Assembly: GCA_963696325.1 (NCBI GenBank)
Contig: CAVOJV010000005.1
Span: forward strand, 62,001 to 126,000
DNA from: CAVOJV01 sp963696325
GTDB taxonomy: Bacteria; Pseudomonadota; Gammaproteobacteria; Competibacterales; Competibacteraceae
DNA: 64,000 nucleotides
Direction: 5' to 3'
Shown: positions 33,431 through 42,437 of the stretch, one piece after another
Layout of the letters: the number at the start of each line of letters is the position of its first letter
Position numbering within the stretch: the stretch's first letter is position 1
The notes under the pieces: model-generated
Seen by the model: only the letters and a program-made list of their open reading frames with translations
Database searches by the model: none
What the model was told of the DNA's origin: nothing
Made by a program: the position numbers and the translations under genes

Positions 33431-34528
33431 ATGGCCGATGTCCGCGATTATGAGTATATGGCCCGCGCCTTGACGCTGGCGGGCAGGGGTCTTTACACCA
33501 CCGATCCCAATCCCAGGGTAGGTTGCGTGTTGGCGCAGGCTGCCGGCATCGTCGGCGAGGGCTGGCACGTCCGTGCCGGCGAGGCGCATGCCGAAGTCAA
33601 CGCCCTGCGCATGGCTGGCCCGCGCGCGCGGGGGGCTACTGCCTACGTAACGTTGGAACCCTGCTGCCATCATGGCCGCACGCCGCCTTGCACGGAAGCC
33701 ATGCTGGCGGCGGGCGTGAGTCGGGTGTTGGTTGCCATGGAGGACCCCAACCCGCAGGTGGCCGGCCGCGGCCTGGCACAGTTGCGCGCTGCCGGCGTTA
33801 GGGTGGAATGCGGCCTGCTGGAGCAGGAAGCCCGCGCTCTGAACCCCGGCTTTGTACTGCGCATGAACGCGGGCCGCCCCTTCGTGCGCTGCAAGCTGGC
33901 CATGAGCCTGGATGGGCGTACCGCCATGGCTTCCGGCGAGAGCCAGTGGATCACGGGAGCGGCGGCGCGCGCCGATGTACAGCGCCTGCGCGCCCGCAGC
34001 TCGGCGATCCTGACCGGGGTGGGGACAGTACTGGCCGATGATCCGTCGCTCACTGTCCGCCTGCCGGAAGAGACCGCCCGGCAGCCGCTGCGGGTGATCC
34101 TCGATACGGAACTTAAGACCCCGCCAGCGGCTCGAATTTTGAGTTTGCCTGGCTGGGTACTGATTTTCACTGCGGTGACGGAACCGGCTCGCTGCATGTC
34201 CCTGCAAGCGGCGGGCGCCGAACTCCAGGCCCTGCCCCGGCAAGGCCGCGGCCTGGATCTGGCGGCGGCGCTCAGGGAACTGGCCCGGCGGGAAATCAAC
34301 GAGGTGCATCTGGAGTGTGGAGCGATGTTGGCGGGGGCCATGCTCCAGGCGGGGCTGGTGGATGAATTCATCATCTATCTGGCGCCGCTGTTCATGGGCG
34401 ATGGTGCGCGCGGCCTGTTGCAGTTGCCGGGGCTTGAGCGCATGAGCGAGCGCGTTGCCCTGGAAATAACCGATATCCGTGCCGTCGGCCGGGATTGGCG
34501 TATCGCCGCACGGCCTTTGAACGAGTAG
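33431..34528 (+). CDS. ribD: bifunctional riboflavin-specific deaminase/reductase
   Basis: Two-domain enzyme of 365 residues for the second and third steps of riboflavin synthesis. The N-terminal deaminase has the zinc site HAEVNAL and PCCHHGRTPPC; the reductase domain begins at about residue 145 (FVRCKLAMSLDGRTAMASGE) and includes the NADPH region with LECGAMLAGAML. It follows nrdR by 44 bp. Confidence 0.95.
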   Translation: MADVRDYEYMARALTLAGRGLYTTDPNPRVGCVLAQAAGIVGEGWHVRAGEAHAEVNALRMAGPRARGATAYVTLEPCCHHGRTPPCTEAMLAAGVSRVLVAMEDPNPQVAGRGLAQLRAAGVRVECGLLEQEARALNPGFVLRMNAGRPFVRCKLAMSLDGRTAMASGESQWITGAAARADVQRLRARSSAILTGVGTVLADDPSLTVRLPEETARQPLRVILDTELKTPPAARILSLPGWVLIFTAVTEPARCMSLQAAGAELQALPRQGRGLDLAAALRELARREINEVHLECGAMLAGAMLQAGLVDEFIIYLAPLFMGDGARGLLQLPGLERMSERVALEITDIRAVGRDWRIAARPLNE

Positions 34529-34544
34529 GAACGGGTGAGAAGAC

Positions 34545-35198
34545 ATGTTTACGGGTATTATTGAAGCCGTTGGCAAGCTGGTGGCGAAACAGCCCCACGG
34601 TGGTGATTTGCGGCTGCGCATCGCCACCGGCAGATTGGATCTGAGCGACGTCAAACTGGGCGATAGCATCGCGGTGAGCGGGGTCTGCCTGACCGCCGTC
34701 GCGCTGCCCGGCGACGGCTTCTGGGCCGACGCCTCGCGGGAGACCCTGGAGCGCACTGTGCTGGGCGATCTGCCGCTGGACGCCCCGGTCAACCTGGAGC
34801 GCGCGCTCACCCCTAGCACGCGGCTGGGCGGGCATCTGGTGAGCGGTCACGTGGACGGCATCGGCAGCGTGACCGACTATCGCGAGGACGCGCGTTCCTG
34901 GCGGTTGCGCATCCAGGCTCCTGGCAGTCTGGCACGCTATATCGCCGAGAAGGGTTCCATCTGCGTGGATGGCGTCAGCCTCACGGTCAATGCGGTGGCA
35001 GGTGCCCTGTTCGATCTGAACATTGTCCCTCATACCCTGCAGGAGACCACGCTCGTTGACTACCAAGTTGGGCGCCGGGTGAACCTGGAGGTAGACCTGA
35101 TCGCCCGCTATCTGGAGCGTTTGCTGCTGGGTGAACGAGCTGCCCAGCCGGAGGCCCAGCTTGGGACCTTGCTGCGCGAGCGCGGCTTTTTGACCTGA
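34545..35198 (+). CDS. ribE: riboflavin synthase alpha chain
   Basis: Homotrimeric riboflavin synthase of 217 residues that dismutates two 6,7-dimethyl-8-ribityllumazine molecules. The N-terminal MFTGIIEAVGKL is invariant and two homologous barrel repeats are visible, each with a GVCLT/GVSLT block (GDSIAVSGVCLTAV and KGSICVDGVSLTV) and a GGHLVSGHVDGIG segment. Seventeen bp after ribD. Some annotations name it ribC. Confidence 0.95.
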   Translation: MFTGIIEAVGKLVAKQPHGGDLRLRIATGRLDLSDVKLGDSIAVSGVCLTAVALPGDGFWADASRETLERTVLGDLPLDAPVNLERALTPSTRLGGHLVSGHVDGIGSVTDYREDARSWRLRIQAPGSLARYIAEKGSICVDGVSLTVNAVAGALFDLNIVPHTLQETTLVDYQVGRRVNLEVDLIARYLERLLLGERAAQPEAQLGTLLRERGFLT

Positions 35199-35292
35199 TG
35201 TCTCTGGAGCACCCTTCCCGCTATGACGAGCGGCTCTTCACAGAACGCGGGTGTCCACCTGTTGTCCGTTTCGACCGAAAGCAAAGAAATTC

Positions 35293-36408
35293 ATGTCACT
35301 GAATACCATAGATGAAATTCTCGATGATCTGCGGCAGGGTAGAATGGTCATCATTATGGATGACGAGGATCGCGAGAACGAAGGCGATTTGCTCATGGCC
35401 GCTACCATGGTGCGCCCCGAGGATGTCAATTTCATGGCCCGCTACGGCCGTGGCCTGATCTGCCTGACCCTGACCCGGGAGCGTTGCAAGCAGCTGCACC
35501 TGCCCCTCATGGTGAACGATAACGGGGCGATTAACTCCACTAACTTCACGGTATCCATTGAGGCCGCCGAAGGGGTGACCACGGGTATTTCCGCCTACGA
35601 CCGCGCCCACACCGTGCGCACGGCGGTGACGCCCAATGCCCGGCCGGAGGACTTGGTGCAGCCGGGGCATATTTTCCCACTGATGGCGCAACCCGGCGGG
35701 GTACTGACCCGCGCCGGCCATACCGAGGCCGGTTGCGATCTGGCCCGCTTGGCGGGACTGGAACCAGCGGCGGTCATCGTGGAAATCCTCAATGAAGATG
35801 GCACCATGGCGCGGCGCGCCGATCTGGAGGTGTTCGCCCGGCGGCATGGCTTGAAAATTGGTACTATCGCCGCCCTTATTCACTATCGCATGCAGAATGA
35901 AAAGACCGTGGAACGGGTAGCGGAATGCGATATGCTCACTGAATTCGGCCCTTTCCGGGTGGTGGCCTATCAGGATAGCATCGATAAACAGGTCCACCTA
36001 GCCCTGGTTAAAGGTGAAATCACCCCCGAGCGTCCGATTCTGGTGCGGGTCCATGTGCAGAATACGCTCTGCGATTTGCTGACCGCCCGCCTGCCCGAAT
36101 GCGGCTGGCCCTTACGCGGCGCCCTCCAGCGCATTGCCGGGGAGGAATGCGGCATCGTGGTGGTCTTGGCGAAAACGGAAAGTCCCAGGGAACTGCTGCG
36201 GCGCCTTCGCCTGCAGCAACTACGGGGAGGAGAAGCAGCGATGCTTGGCGGGACTAAGCCTGACCGTACGACCGAACTGCGCACCTATGGCATCGGCGCC
36301 CAAATTCTCCTGGATCTGGGGGTGCGGCGGATGCGGGTGTTGAGCGCACCCAAGCGATTGTCCGGACTTTCCGGGTTTGGCCTGGAGGTGGTGGAGTACG
36401 TTTCCTAG
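35293..36408 (+). CDS. ribBA: 3,4-dihydroxy-2-butanone-4-phosphate synthase with degenerate GTP cyclohydrolase II domain
   Basis: Protein of 371 residues. Residues 1-200 are a complete RibB domain (DDEDRENEGDLLMAA acid motif, GRGLICLTL, AGHTEAGCDLARLAG) that makes the four-carbon unit of lumazine from ribulose 5-phosphate. The C-terminal domain has the RibA fold outline, ending YGIGAQILLDLGVRRMRVLS, but the zinc-binding HSECLTGD and CDCG motifs are missing (VHVQNTLCDLL and LPECGWPL in their place). The RibA part is therefore probably inactive and a separate ribA is expected. Start at 35293 (MSLNTIDEIL); an upstream start at 35251 is less likely. Confidence 0.93.
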   Translation: MSLNTIDEILDDLRQGRMVIIMDDEDRENEGDLLMAATMVRPEDVNFMARYGRGLICLTLTRERCKQLHLPLMVNDNGAINSTNFTVSIEAAEGVTTGISAYDRAHTVRTAVTPNARPEDLVQPGHIFPLMAQPGGVLTRAGHTEAGCDLARLAGLEPAAVIVEILNEDGTMARRADLEVFARRHGLKIGTIAALIHYRMQNEKTVERVAECDMLTEFGPFRVVAYQDSIDKQVHLALVKGEITPERPILVRVHVQNTLCDLLTARLPECGWPLRGALQRIAGEECGIVVVLAKTESPRELLRRLRLQQLRGGEAAMLGGTKPDRTTELRTYGIGAQILLDLGVRRMRVLSAPKRLSGLSGFGLEVVEYVS

Positions 36409-36466
36409 CCATTTTCCCTTGCCTATCCTTGCGTCCGCGCGCGGACGCCCAACCGGAACGAGTGCT

Positions 36467-36943
36467 ATGCAGAAGATTAAAACCATTGAAGGGGATTTCG
36501 TCGTCAGGGATGCGCGTTTTGCCATCGTGGCGGCGCGCTTCAACAGTTTTATCGTGGAAAGCCTGGTAAGCGGCGCGATCGACACGCTGCTGCGCCACGG
36601 GATCGAGGAGAGCGCTATCGATGTGATCAAGGTTCCCGGCGCCTATGAGATACCGTTGGCCGCGCAGCGGCTGGCAGCCAGCGAGCGTTACGATGGCCTC
36701 ATTGCCCTGGGCGCGGTGATTCGCGGCGCCACCCCCCACTTCGACTACGTCGCCGGGGAATGTGCCAAAGGCCTGGCCATGGTTGCGATGAATCACGATA
36801 TTCCGGTGGGATTTGGGGTGTTAACCGTCGATAGCATCGAGCAGGCCGTGGAGCGGGCTGGCACCAAGGCTGGCAACAAAGGCGTCGATGCTGCCCTGTC
36901 GGTGCTGGAAATGGTGAGCCTGTTGCGTCGTTTGGAAGCCTGA
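36467..36943 (+). CDS. ribH: 6,7-dimethyl-8-ribityllumazine synthase
   Basis: Lumazine synthase of 158 residues. Motifs: RFAIVAARFNSFIVESL, KVPGAYEIPLAAQRL, LGAVIRGATPHFDYVA with the catalytic His, and PVGFGVLTVDSIEQA. The start at 36467 (MQKIKTIEGDFVV) is chosen over an extended frame overlapping ribBA. It feeds lumazine to ribE; the next gene nusB follows after 3 bp. Confidence 0.95.
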   Translation: MQKIKTIEGDFVVRDARFAIVAARFNSFIVESLVSGAIDTLLRHGIEESAIDVIKVPGAYEIPLAAQRLAASERYDGLIALGAVIRGATPHFDYVAGECAKGLAMVAMNHDIPVGFGVLTVDSIEQAVERAGTKAGNKGVDAALSVLEMVSLLRRLEA

Positions 36944-36946
36944 TCC

Positions 36947-37393
36947 ATGACCCAGGTGGCTAGGTTTACCCGCAAGCGCAGCCAGGCGCGTCGATATGCC
37001 ATGCAAGCGCTTTATCAATGGCAGATGACCAGGCATGATCTCAGTGTGATCGATGCCCAGTTCCTCGCCGATCAGGATATGAGCGGGGCAAACGTGGCCT
37101 ATTTTCAGGAACTGTTGCACCGTGTGCCGGCGCAGGTGGATGCGATCGATGCAGCCCTCGTCCCTTTTCTCGATCGTCCGCTGGAGCAGATAGACCCGGT
37201 GGAACGGGCAATCCTGTGGATTGCCGGTTATGAATTGCTTTCTCGCGCCGAGATTCCCTATCGGGTGATCATTAACGAGGCGGTGGAAATAGCGAAGGAG
37301 TTCGGCGCCGAACAGGGTCATCGCTTCATCAACAGCGTGTTGGATAAGGTCGCCCATAAGCTGCGGTCTGAAGAGGCGAAAACCCGTTCCTGA
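36947..37393 (+). CDS. nusB: transcription antitermination factor NusB
   Basis: Helical RNA-binding protein of 148 residues for rRNA antitermination together with NusE/S10. It begins after RRYAMQALYQWQMT-like family sequence (KRSQARRYAMQALYQW) and ends with VINEAVEIAKEFG and FINSVLDKVA, all hallmark segments. It is three bases from ribH and closes the rib operon; thiL, which often follows, is absent here. Confidence 0.95.
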   Translation: MTQVARFTRKRSQARRYAMQALYQWQMTRHDLSVIDAQFLADQDMSGANVAYFQELLHRVPAQVDAIDAALVPFLDRPLEQIDPVERAILWIAGYELLSRAEIPYRVIINEAVEIAKEFGAEQGHRFINSVLDKVAHKLRSEEAKTRS

Positions 37394-37512
37394 AGGGTTA
37401 CCAGCTATTTCTGGGCGCGGCATCGTTTTCGCGGCGGGGATTTGCTACTTTAAGAAGTGAGGAAGCATAAGGCATAAGCAATCAGCACTGTGTTCAATAC
37501 TCGGAGGGTGTT

Positions 37513-38001
37513 ATGGATTACAATATTCGCACTATCCTGCATGCAACGGACCTTGGTGCCCATGGGCCGGCGATTTTCAACCATGCGTTTGTGCTGGCAA
37601 AACAGTTCGGGGCCAAAATTCACATTGTTCATGCGCTGGAACCCATAAGCGAATATGGTCATGCCATGGTCGAGACCTATGTACCACCCGAGATGCTCGA
37701 ATCGGTACGCAGTGAAGGTTTCGAAGCCGCGCGCAAGGAGATACATCGGCGGCTGGAAAAATTCTGCGAGGATAAACTGCATGCCGATGCCCACACGGTG
37801 GTGGCCGATATGCGGGTGGTGGAAGGAATGCCTGCTCAGGTCATTTTGGACGAAGCCAAGCGACTAAACGCGGATTTAATCGTATTGGGCACCCATGGCC
37901 TGTCGGCTCTGGGTGAGATATTCCTGGGTTCGGTGGCTCACAAGGTCATCATGAGGTCTCCCGTGCCGGTCTTCTTAGTCCCCATCAAACGCGACGCCTA
38001 G
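37513..38001 (+). CDS. universal stress protein
   Basis: UspA-fold protein of 162 residues. The ATP-binding signature G-x2-G-x9-G-S is complete in GTHGLSALGEIFLGSVA, followed by VIMRSPVPVFLVP. The N-terminal TILHATDLG is the usual first strand. ATP-binding Usp proteins of this type are induced in stress or stationary phase; the promoter here is not obvious. A long insertion (about residues 40-90) with ETYVPPEMLESV is normal for this subgroup. Confidence 0.92.
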   Translation: MDYNIRTILHATDLGAHGPAIFNHAFVLAKQFGAKIHIVHALEPISEYGHAMVETYVPPEMLESVRSEGFEAARKEIHRRLEKFCEDKLHADAHTVVADMRVVEGMPAQVILDEAKRLNADLIVLGTHGLSALGEIFLGSVAHKVIMRSPVPVFLVPIKRDA

Positions 38002-38108
38002 GGCGCGTTCGTTGCCCTGTCTTTATTCGCTTGAACAGGGGCTGGCGTAGGCGCCTTGTGCGCTGCGCTAGTCCCTGCACAGCGATTTTTGGTTACTCCT
38101 TGCGAAGC

Positions 38109-38318
38109 CTAATCGGCGACCAGTTGGGTGGCCTGTTCGCGAGTATAAAAGGTTTCGGCGCGCAGAAAACCGGCGACCATCGTTTGCTTGACGGCGATGA
38201 TCCACCCTTCGGCATTGCGCTGGAGCACGAGCTCCTCTGGAAGGCCATCGAGCAGATGCAGCGGTGCCAGGTGGCCGCCGGCGTACCGAGACAGATAGAC
38301 ATGGCCGGTAAAGTCCAC
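38109..38318 (-). CDS. hypothetical small protein
   Basis: Sixty-nine-codon frame with a GTG start and a weak ribosome-binding site; sequence such as ELVLQRNAEGWIIAVKQT looks protein-like and codon use is normal. It lies between the Usp gene and the GntR regulator, read convergently with Usp. I do not recognise it, and it could be the tail of a decayed longer gene. Confidence 0.35.
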   Translation of the reverse strand: MDFTGHVYLSRYAGGHLAPLHLLDGLPEELVLQRNAEGWIIAVKQTMVAGFLRAETFYTREQATQLVAD

Positions 38319-38357
38319 GGTTGCGGCTATCGACAGGGAGTCGGGGTGGTGGCTGGT

Positions 38358-39122
38358 TCAGTCAAACAGTTGCTGTAACCGGCGTTGCGAGCGTTCCTCG
38401 CGGGTGTCTTCCTTGTCGAGTTCGCGCAGGGTTTTTTCGACGAAAGCAAGGTGCAGGTGAGCGGCTTGGCGAGCCATTTCGGGATCTCTCTCCATCACGG
38501 CGTTAAAAAGTTGCTTGTGATGCTCGTGCACGATCTCGTAGTTGCCTGCCTGGATATGTAACTTTTCGAGAGAGCAGAAGATACTGCTGCGCAGTAGATT
38601 GAAAAGCCCCCGCATGACGTGCATCAGCGCGACATTGTGAGAGGCATCGGTGATCGCCAGGTGAAACTCCGCATCGGCTTCCGCGTCCCGCATGGGGTCG
38701 TGTTCCTGGTGGACTGTGGCCAGCGCCCCAAACCGGTATTGCAGAATTTCCCGATCTGCGGCGGTACTGCGGATAGCCGCGAAATAGGCTGCCACTTCCT
38801 CCAGGGCGTGACGCAGTTCCAGGATGTCGAAAGTAGCCTCCGGGTGGTTCTTCAGGAGATGCACTAACGGTTCCGTCAAGGTGGGAGCGACTGCGTCGAC
38901 AACATAAGTTCCACCCCCCCGGCGAGTTTGCAATAGACCTTTCGCCTCCAGTTTTAACAGCGCTTCGCGCAAGGACGGCCGGGATACGTTGAGCTGTTGA
39001 GCGAGCTCCCGCTCGGCGGGGAGTTTGTCTCCGGGCTTCAGAATGCCTTCCAGAATCAGTTGTTCGATCTGGCTTACGATGGAATCCGAGATTTTCGCGG
39101 GTTTGATGCTTTCGAATGTCAT
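38358..39122 (-). CDS. GntR-family regulator, PdhR/LldR type
   Basis: FadR-subfamily repressor. With the Met at 39122 (MTFESIKPAKISDSIVSQIE) it is 254 residues, the length of E. coli PdhR, and it resembles PdhR throughout: KLPAERELAQQLNVSRPSLREALLKLEAKG (winged helix), ELRHALEEVAAYFAA and HLAFVEKTLRELDKEDTREERS. The C-terminal FCD domain supplies metal-dependent ligand binding (the His pair in FHLAITDASHN). PdhR responds to pyruvate, LldR to lactate. The divergent lut operon shows that it controls lactate use here. An upstream Met at 39221 would give an unlikely extension. Confidence 0.88.
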   Translation of the reverse strand: MTFESIKPAKISDSIVSQIEQLILEGILKPGDKLPAERELAQQLNVSRPSLREALLKLEAKGLLQTRRGGGTYVVDAVAPTLTEPLVHLLKNHPEATFDILELRHALEEVAAYFAAIRSTAADREILQYRFGALATVHQEHDPMRDAEADAEFHLAITDASHNVALMHVMRGLFNLLRSSIFCSLEKLHIQAGNYEIVHEHHKQLFNAVMERDPEMARQAAHLHLAFVEKTLRELDKEDTREERSQRRLQQLFD

Positions 39123-39265
39123 AATGGGTAACGCGGCTTGACCTCGTTCTCCGTATAGTCCAACAGTGGTTACGTTTGACGCCACGCCGCATCTTTCGCA
39201 AGCGGGCGGCCCTGTAGTCATTAAGTTTATTATCGTTGTTTTTTAATATTAAGGTGCTGGCATCC

Positions 39266-39333
39266 TTGACAACACGAGAAATACTCTTCTATACATTGGT
39301 CACAGCGTGTACTGGTAAGGCTTTTTGACCAGT
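39266..39333 (+). promoter_or_regulatory. lut operon promoter and PdhR/LldR-type operator
   Basis: A TTGACA -35 (39266-39271) and TATACA -10 (39290-39295) are separated by 18 bp, a strong sigma70 match. Downstream lies an ATTGGTCA motif (39294-39301) and the inverted pair ACTGGT (39311-39316) and ACCAGT (39328-39333), which matches the TGGT...ACCA theme of PdhR/LldR operators. Bound repressor at that position would block initiation. A leader of about 210 bases follows before lutA, in which no gene was seen. Confidence 0.65.
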
Positions 39334-39546
39334 TCAAATAGTAGCAGCGTTTCAAGATCCAAGCAGGAACCTCCCGTAAATTTCCGGAGACGCAGGGCAA
39401 GCGGTCCTTGATACAGCATGCCTGCCGGCGCAGTGTAGTGGTGCAGCTTTTCAGCGTTGGCCAAACCATGGCGGCGATGTTGATAGCAACCCACGTTGGG
39501 GTCGTAAGAACCCCATAAAAAATAAATATCCAAAGGTGGAGGAATC

Positions 39547-40287
39547 ATGAGTAGTCGTCCTGACAGGGTGTATTACTTTGGTACGTGCCTAATAGACCTC
39601 GCATATCCGGAGGCAGGGCTGGCTGGGATCGAGCTACTGCAGCGGGAAGGGGTGGAAGTGATTTTCCCCCAGGGCCAGTCGTGTTGCGGGCAGCCGGCTT
39701 ATAATTCCGGTTTCCCGGCCGAAGCAAAAGCGGTCGCCCGCCAGCAGATCAAAACCTTTCCCAAAGATTATCCCGTCATCGTTCCGTCCGGTTCCTGCGC
39801 CGGTATGCTGAAACACCACTACCCGAAAATGTTTGCCGATGATCCTGATCTGGATGCGGCAAGGCGGTTTTCCAGCCGGGTCTTCGAGCTCACGGAATTT
39901 CTGGTACGCGTCCTTAAGATCAAGCTGGAAGACCGCGGCAAGCCCATCAAGGTGACCTGGCACTCGTCCTGTCACGCGACCCGTGAGATGGGCATTATCG
40001 AAGATTCCAAGTCTTTAATTCGTCAGTTAAAAAATGTTGAATTGATAGAGCTGCAAAACGAGCGGGAATGTTGTGGCTTCGGCGGAACCTTTTCCATTAA
40101 GCAGCCGGCTATTTCGGGAGCGATGGTAAAGGACAAAGTTGACGACATTCGGCAAACCGGTGCTGCACTTTTACTCTCGGGGGATTGTGGCTGCCTGATG
40201 AACATCTCGGGTGCCATGGCGTACCAAGCGATTCCGATTCCTTCTCGGCATATTGCCGAGTTTATCCTGGAGAGAGTCAATGGGTGA
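39547..40287 (+). CDS. lutA: L-lactate dehydrogenase complex subunit LutA/LldE
   Basis: Cysteine-rich heterodisulfide-reductase-type protein of 246 residues with two CCG domains: CCGQPAYNSG with the upstream FGTCLIDLAYP, and ECCGFGGTFSIKQP with the preceding WHSSCHATREMG. It partners LutB and LutC to oxidise L-lactate to pyruvate at the membrane. A Shine-Dalgarno GGAGGAA stands close to the ATG. Its stop overlaps lutB by 8 bp. Confidence 0.93.
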   Translation: MSSRPDRVYYFGTCLIDLAYPEAGLAGIELLQREGVEVIFPQGQSCCGQPAYNSGFPAEAKAVARQQIKTFPKDYPVIVPSGSCAGMLKHHYPKMFADDPDLDAARRFSSRVFELTEFLVRVLKIKLEDRGKPIKVTWHSSCHATREMGIIEDSKSLIRQLKNVELIELQNERECCGFGGTFSIKQPAISGAMVKDKVDDIRQTGAALLLSGDCGCLMNISGAMAYQAIPIPSRHIAEFILERVNG

Positions 40288-41713
40288 TCCCGTCGTTGTC
40301 GATTTCGAAGCGAACGTTGCCAAGGCCCTGGTTAACAAGCAGTTGAGAAAGAATCTCAAGTCAGCCATGGGCGCGCTGAGTCAAAGGCGCAAGGCTGTAT
40401 TTTCCAACCAGGAGGAGTTTGAACAACTGCGCAGCATCGGCAGCGCCATCCGCAAGCGCTCCTTGAGCAAACTGCCGGAATTGCTGGAGAGGCTGGAAAA
40501 GAAATGCACTGAGAACGGCATCCAGGTGCACTGGGCCGAGACCACAGCTGAGGCGAACCAGATTTTTCTGGACATCATCAAGGGCCATGAGGCCAGCCTT
40601 GTCGTCAAGGGTAAGTCCATGGTATCGGAAGAGATGCACCTGAATCACTTCCTGGAGGACAACGGCATCGAGGCCCTGGAGACGGACCTGGGCGAATACA
40701 TCATTCAGCTCGATCACGAAACACCCTCCCACATCATCGTTCCCGCCATTCATAAGAACAAGGATCAGGTCGCCCATCTCTTTCATGACAAGATTCCCGA
40801 CACGCCGTATACCGAAGTCATCGAAGAGTTGAATGCCATCGCCCGCAAGACCCTGAGAAAGAAATTTTTTGCGGGTGAAATCGGGGTCAGCGGCGTGAAT
40901 TTCGCGGTGGCGGAAACGGGTACCCTGTGCCTGGTGGAAAACGAGGGTAACGGCCGGATGTGCACCACGGTGCCACCGGTGCACGTCGCCGTGATGGGCC
41001 TGGAGAAAGTGGTGGAAAACCTGTGGGACGTGCCGCCCCTGTTGCGGCTGCTGCCCGGTTCCGCGACGGGGCAGATCATCACCACCTACTTCAATATGAT
41101 CACCTCGCCACGCAAGGCCGGCGAGAAGGATGGCCCCAAGGAAGTTCACCTGGTCATTCTCGACAACGGGCGCTCCAAGATGCTGGCGGACCCGGAGTTG
41201 CGGGAAACCCTGCAATGCATCCGCTGCGGGGCCTGTCTGAACCATTGTCCCGTTTACACTCGTCTGGGAGGCCATGCTTATGGTTACGTGTATCCCGGTC
41301 CCATCGGTTCGATTCTAACCCCCCAGATGGAAGGCTTGGACAAGGCGGGCGTCATGGCCTCCGCGTCCAGCCTGTGTGGGGCCTGCGAGGAAGTCTGTCC
41401 GGTCAAGATCCCCATAACCAAAATCCTGCGAATCCTGCGCGACGAGTCCTATGCCGCCGGGGATTCCCCCCATGCCGTCAAGGGGCATGGCTACAAGAAA
41501 AACCTGACCGAAACCCTGGCTTGGAAAGGTTGGGCGGTCATGAATACCGTGCCCCTGCTGAATGCCCTGAGCATGAAGATGCTGGGGATGCTGGGCTCGA
41601 ATCTGCCCAACGTGGGCCCCTTGAAGCAATGGACCAGCGTCCGAACGGCGCCAAAATTCGCCAAGAAGAGCCTGCACACGCTGGCCAAAGAGCGAGGACT
41701 GCGCAATGAGTAA
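40280..41713 (+). CDS. lutB: L-lactate dehydrogenase complex Fe-S subunit LutB/LldF
   Basis: Protein of 477 residues with the LUD-like N-terminal domain (KSMVSEEMHLNHFLEDNGIE and EIGVSGVNFAVAETGT) and two 4Fe-4S centres near the C-terminus, CIRCGACLNHCPVY and CGACEEVCPVKIP. The start at 40280 (MGDPVVVDFEANV) overlaps lutA by 8 bp; the frame is open 69 bp further upstream. Electron carrier for lactate oxidation, with LutA and LutC. Confidence 0.93.
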   Translation: MGDPVVVDFEANVAKALVNKQLRKNLKSAMGALSQRRKAVFSNQEEFEQLRSIGSAIRKRSLSKLPELLERLEKKCTENGIQVHWAETTAEANQIFLDIIKGHEASLVVKGKSMVSEEMHLNHFLEDNGIEALETDLGEYIIQLDHETPSHIIVPAIHKNKDQVAHLFHDKIPDTPYTEVIEELNAIARKTLRKKFFAGEIGVSGVNFAVAETGTLCLVENEGNGRMCTTVPPVHVAVMGLEKVVENLWDVPPLLRLLPGSATGQIITTYFNMITSPRKAGEKDGPKEVHLVILDNGRSKMLADPELRETLQCIRCGACLNHCPVYTRLGGHAYGYVYPGPIGSILTPQMEGLDKAGVMASASSLCGACEEVCPVKIPITKILRILRDESYAAGDSPHAVKGHGYKKNLTETLAWKGWAVMNTVPLLNALSMKMLGMLGSNLPNVGPLKQWTSVRTAPKFAKKSLHTLAKERGLRNE

Positions 41714-42362
41714 CGGTGCCCGGGAACGCATATTTGCAAATCTGCATGCAGCGATTCGGCAGGGGGGATTTGCCGTTCCGGAAACGGCTGCCGTGCCCGG
41801 CCTGGATCTGAGCCGAGAGGAAAGAATCGCCAGGCTGAAGCGCTTGATGGAGGCGATCCACGCCGAAGTGTACCTGGTCAATGCCAATAACTGGGTGGAT
41901 AAGCTGAAGGAAGTGTTGCGAAAGCGGCACCTTAACAATCTGCTCTACGCCCCCGGCACGCCGATTGGGGACGCCCTGGAACCGGCGTGGGAAAGCGATT
42001 TGCCACCGTTAACCGTGTATGAGGGAGACATCGAACAATTCAAGGAAAAACTATTTGACATCGATGCCAGCATCACCTCGACCCGGGGCGGTATCGCCGA
42101 GTCGGGTGCCTTAATCCTCTGGCCGGATGTCAAGGAACCACGCCTGGTGTCCCTGGTACCCTCCATTCACATCGCCGTGCTGGAGGCGGACAAGATTTAC
42201 AACACCTTTGCCGAGGCTATTGAAAAGGAGCGTTGGCAGGATGGGCTGCCTACCAATGTCTTGTTGATTTCCGGTCCCTCGAAGACCGCTGATATCGAAT
42301 TAACCTTGACCTTCGGTGTCCATGGCCCTAAGGAACTGATTGTATTCATCCTGGACGCTTGA
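41706..42362 (+). CDS. lutC: L-lactate utilisation protein LutC/LldG
   Basis: LUD-domain protein of 218 residues, the third subunit of the LutABC complex. Features are SITSTRGGIAESGALILWPD and the C-terminal VLLISGPSKTADIELTLTFG-like and VHGPKELIVFILD segments. It overlaps lutB by 8 bp, so the trio is translationally coupled. Confidence 0.92.
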   Translation: MSNGARERIFANLHAAIRQGGFAVPETAAVPGLDLSREERIARLKRLMEAIHAEVYLVNANNWVDKLKEVLRKRHLNNLLYAPGTPIGDALEPAWESDLPPLTVYEGDIEQFKEKLFDIDASITSTRGGIAESGALILWPDVKEPRLVSLVPSIHIAVLEADKIYNTFAEAIEKERWQDGLPTNVLLISGPSKTADIELTLTFGVHGPKELIVFILDA

Positions 42363-42437
42363 ACACGTACTTTACCGGCCGATAACAACGAGCGGCGAAC
42401 AAAGCCGTATTCGCTAAAAAATGATGAGGGTAACTAC

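Noticed and set aside
33284..34819. 511-codon frame on the minus strand across ribD
   Set aside because: Shadow of ribD: the plus strand has full RibD motifs and the minus frame has none.
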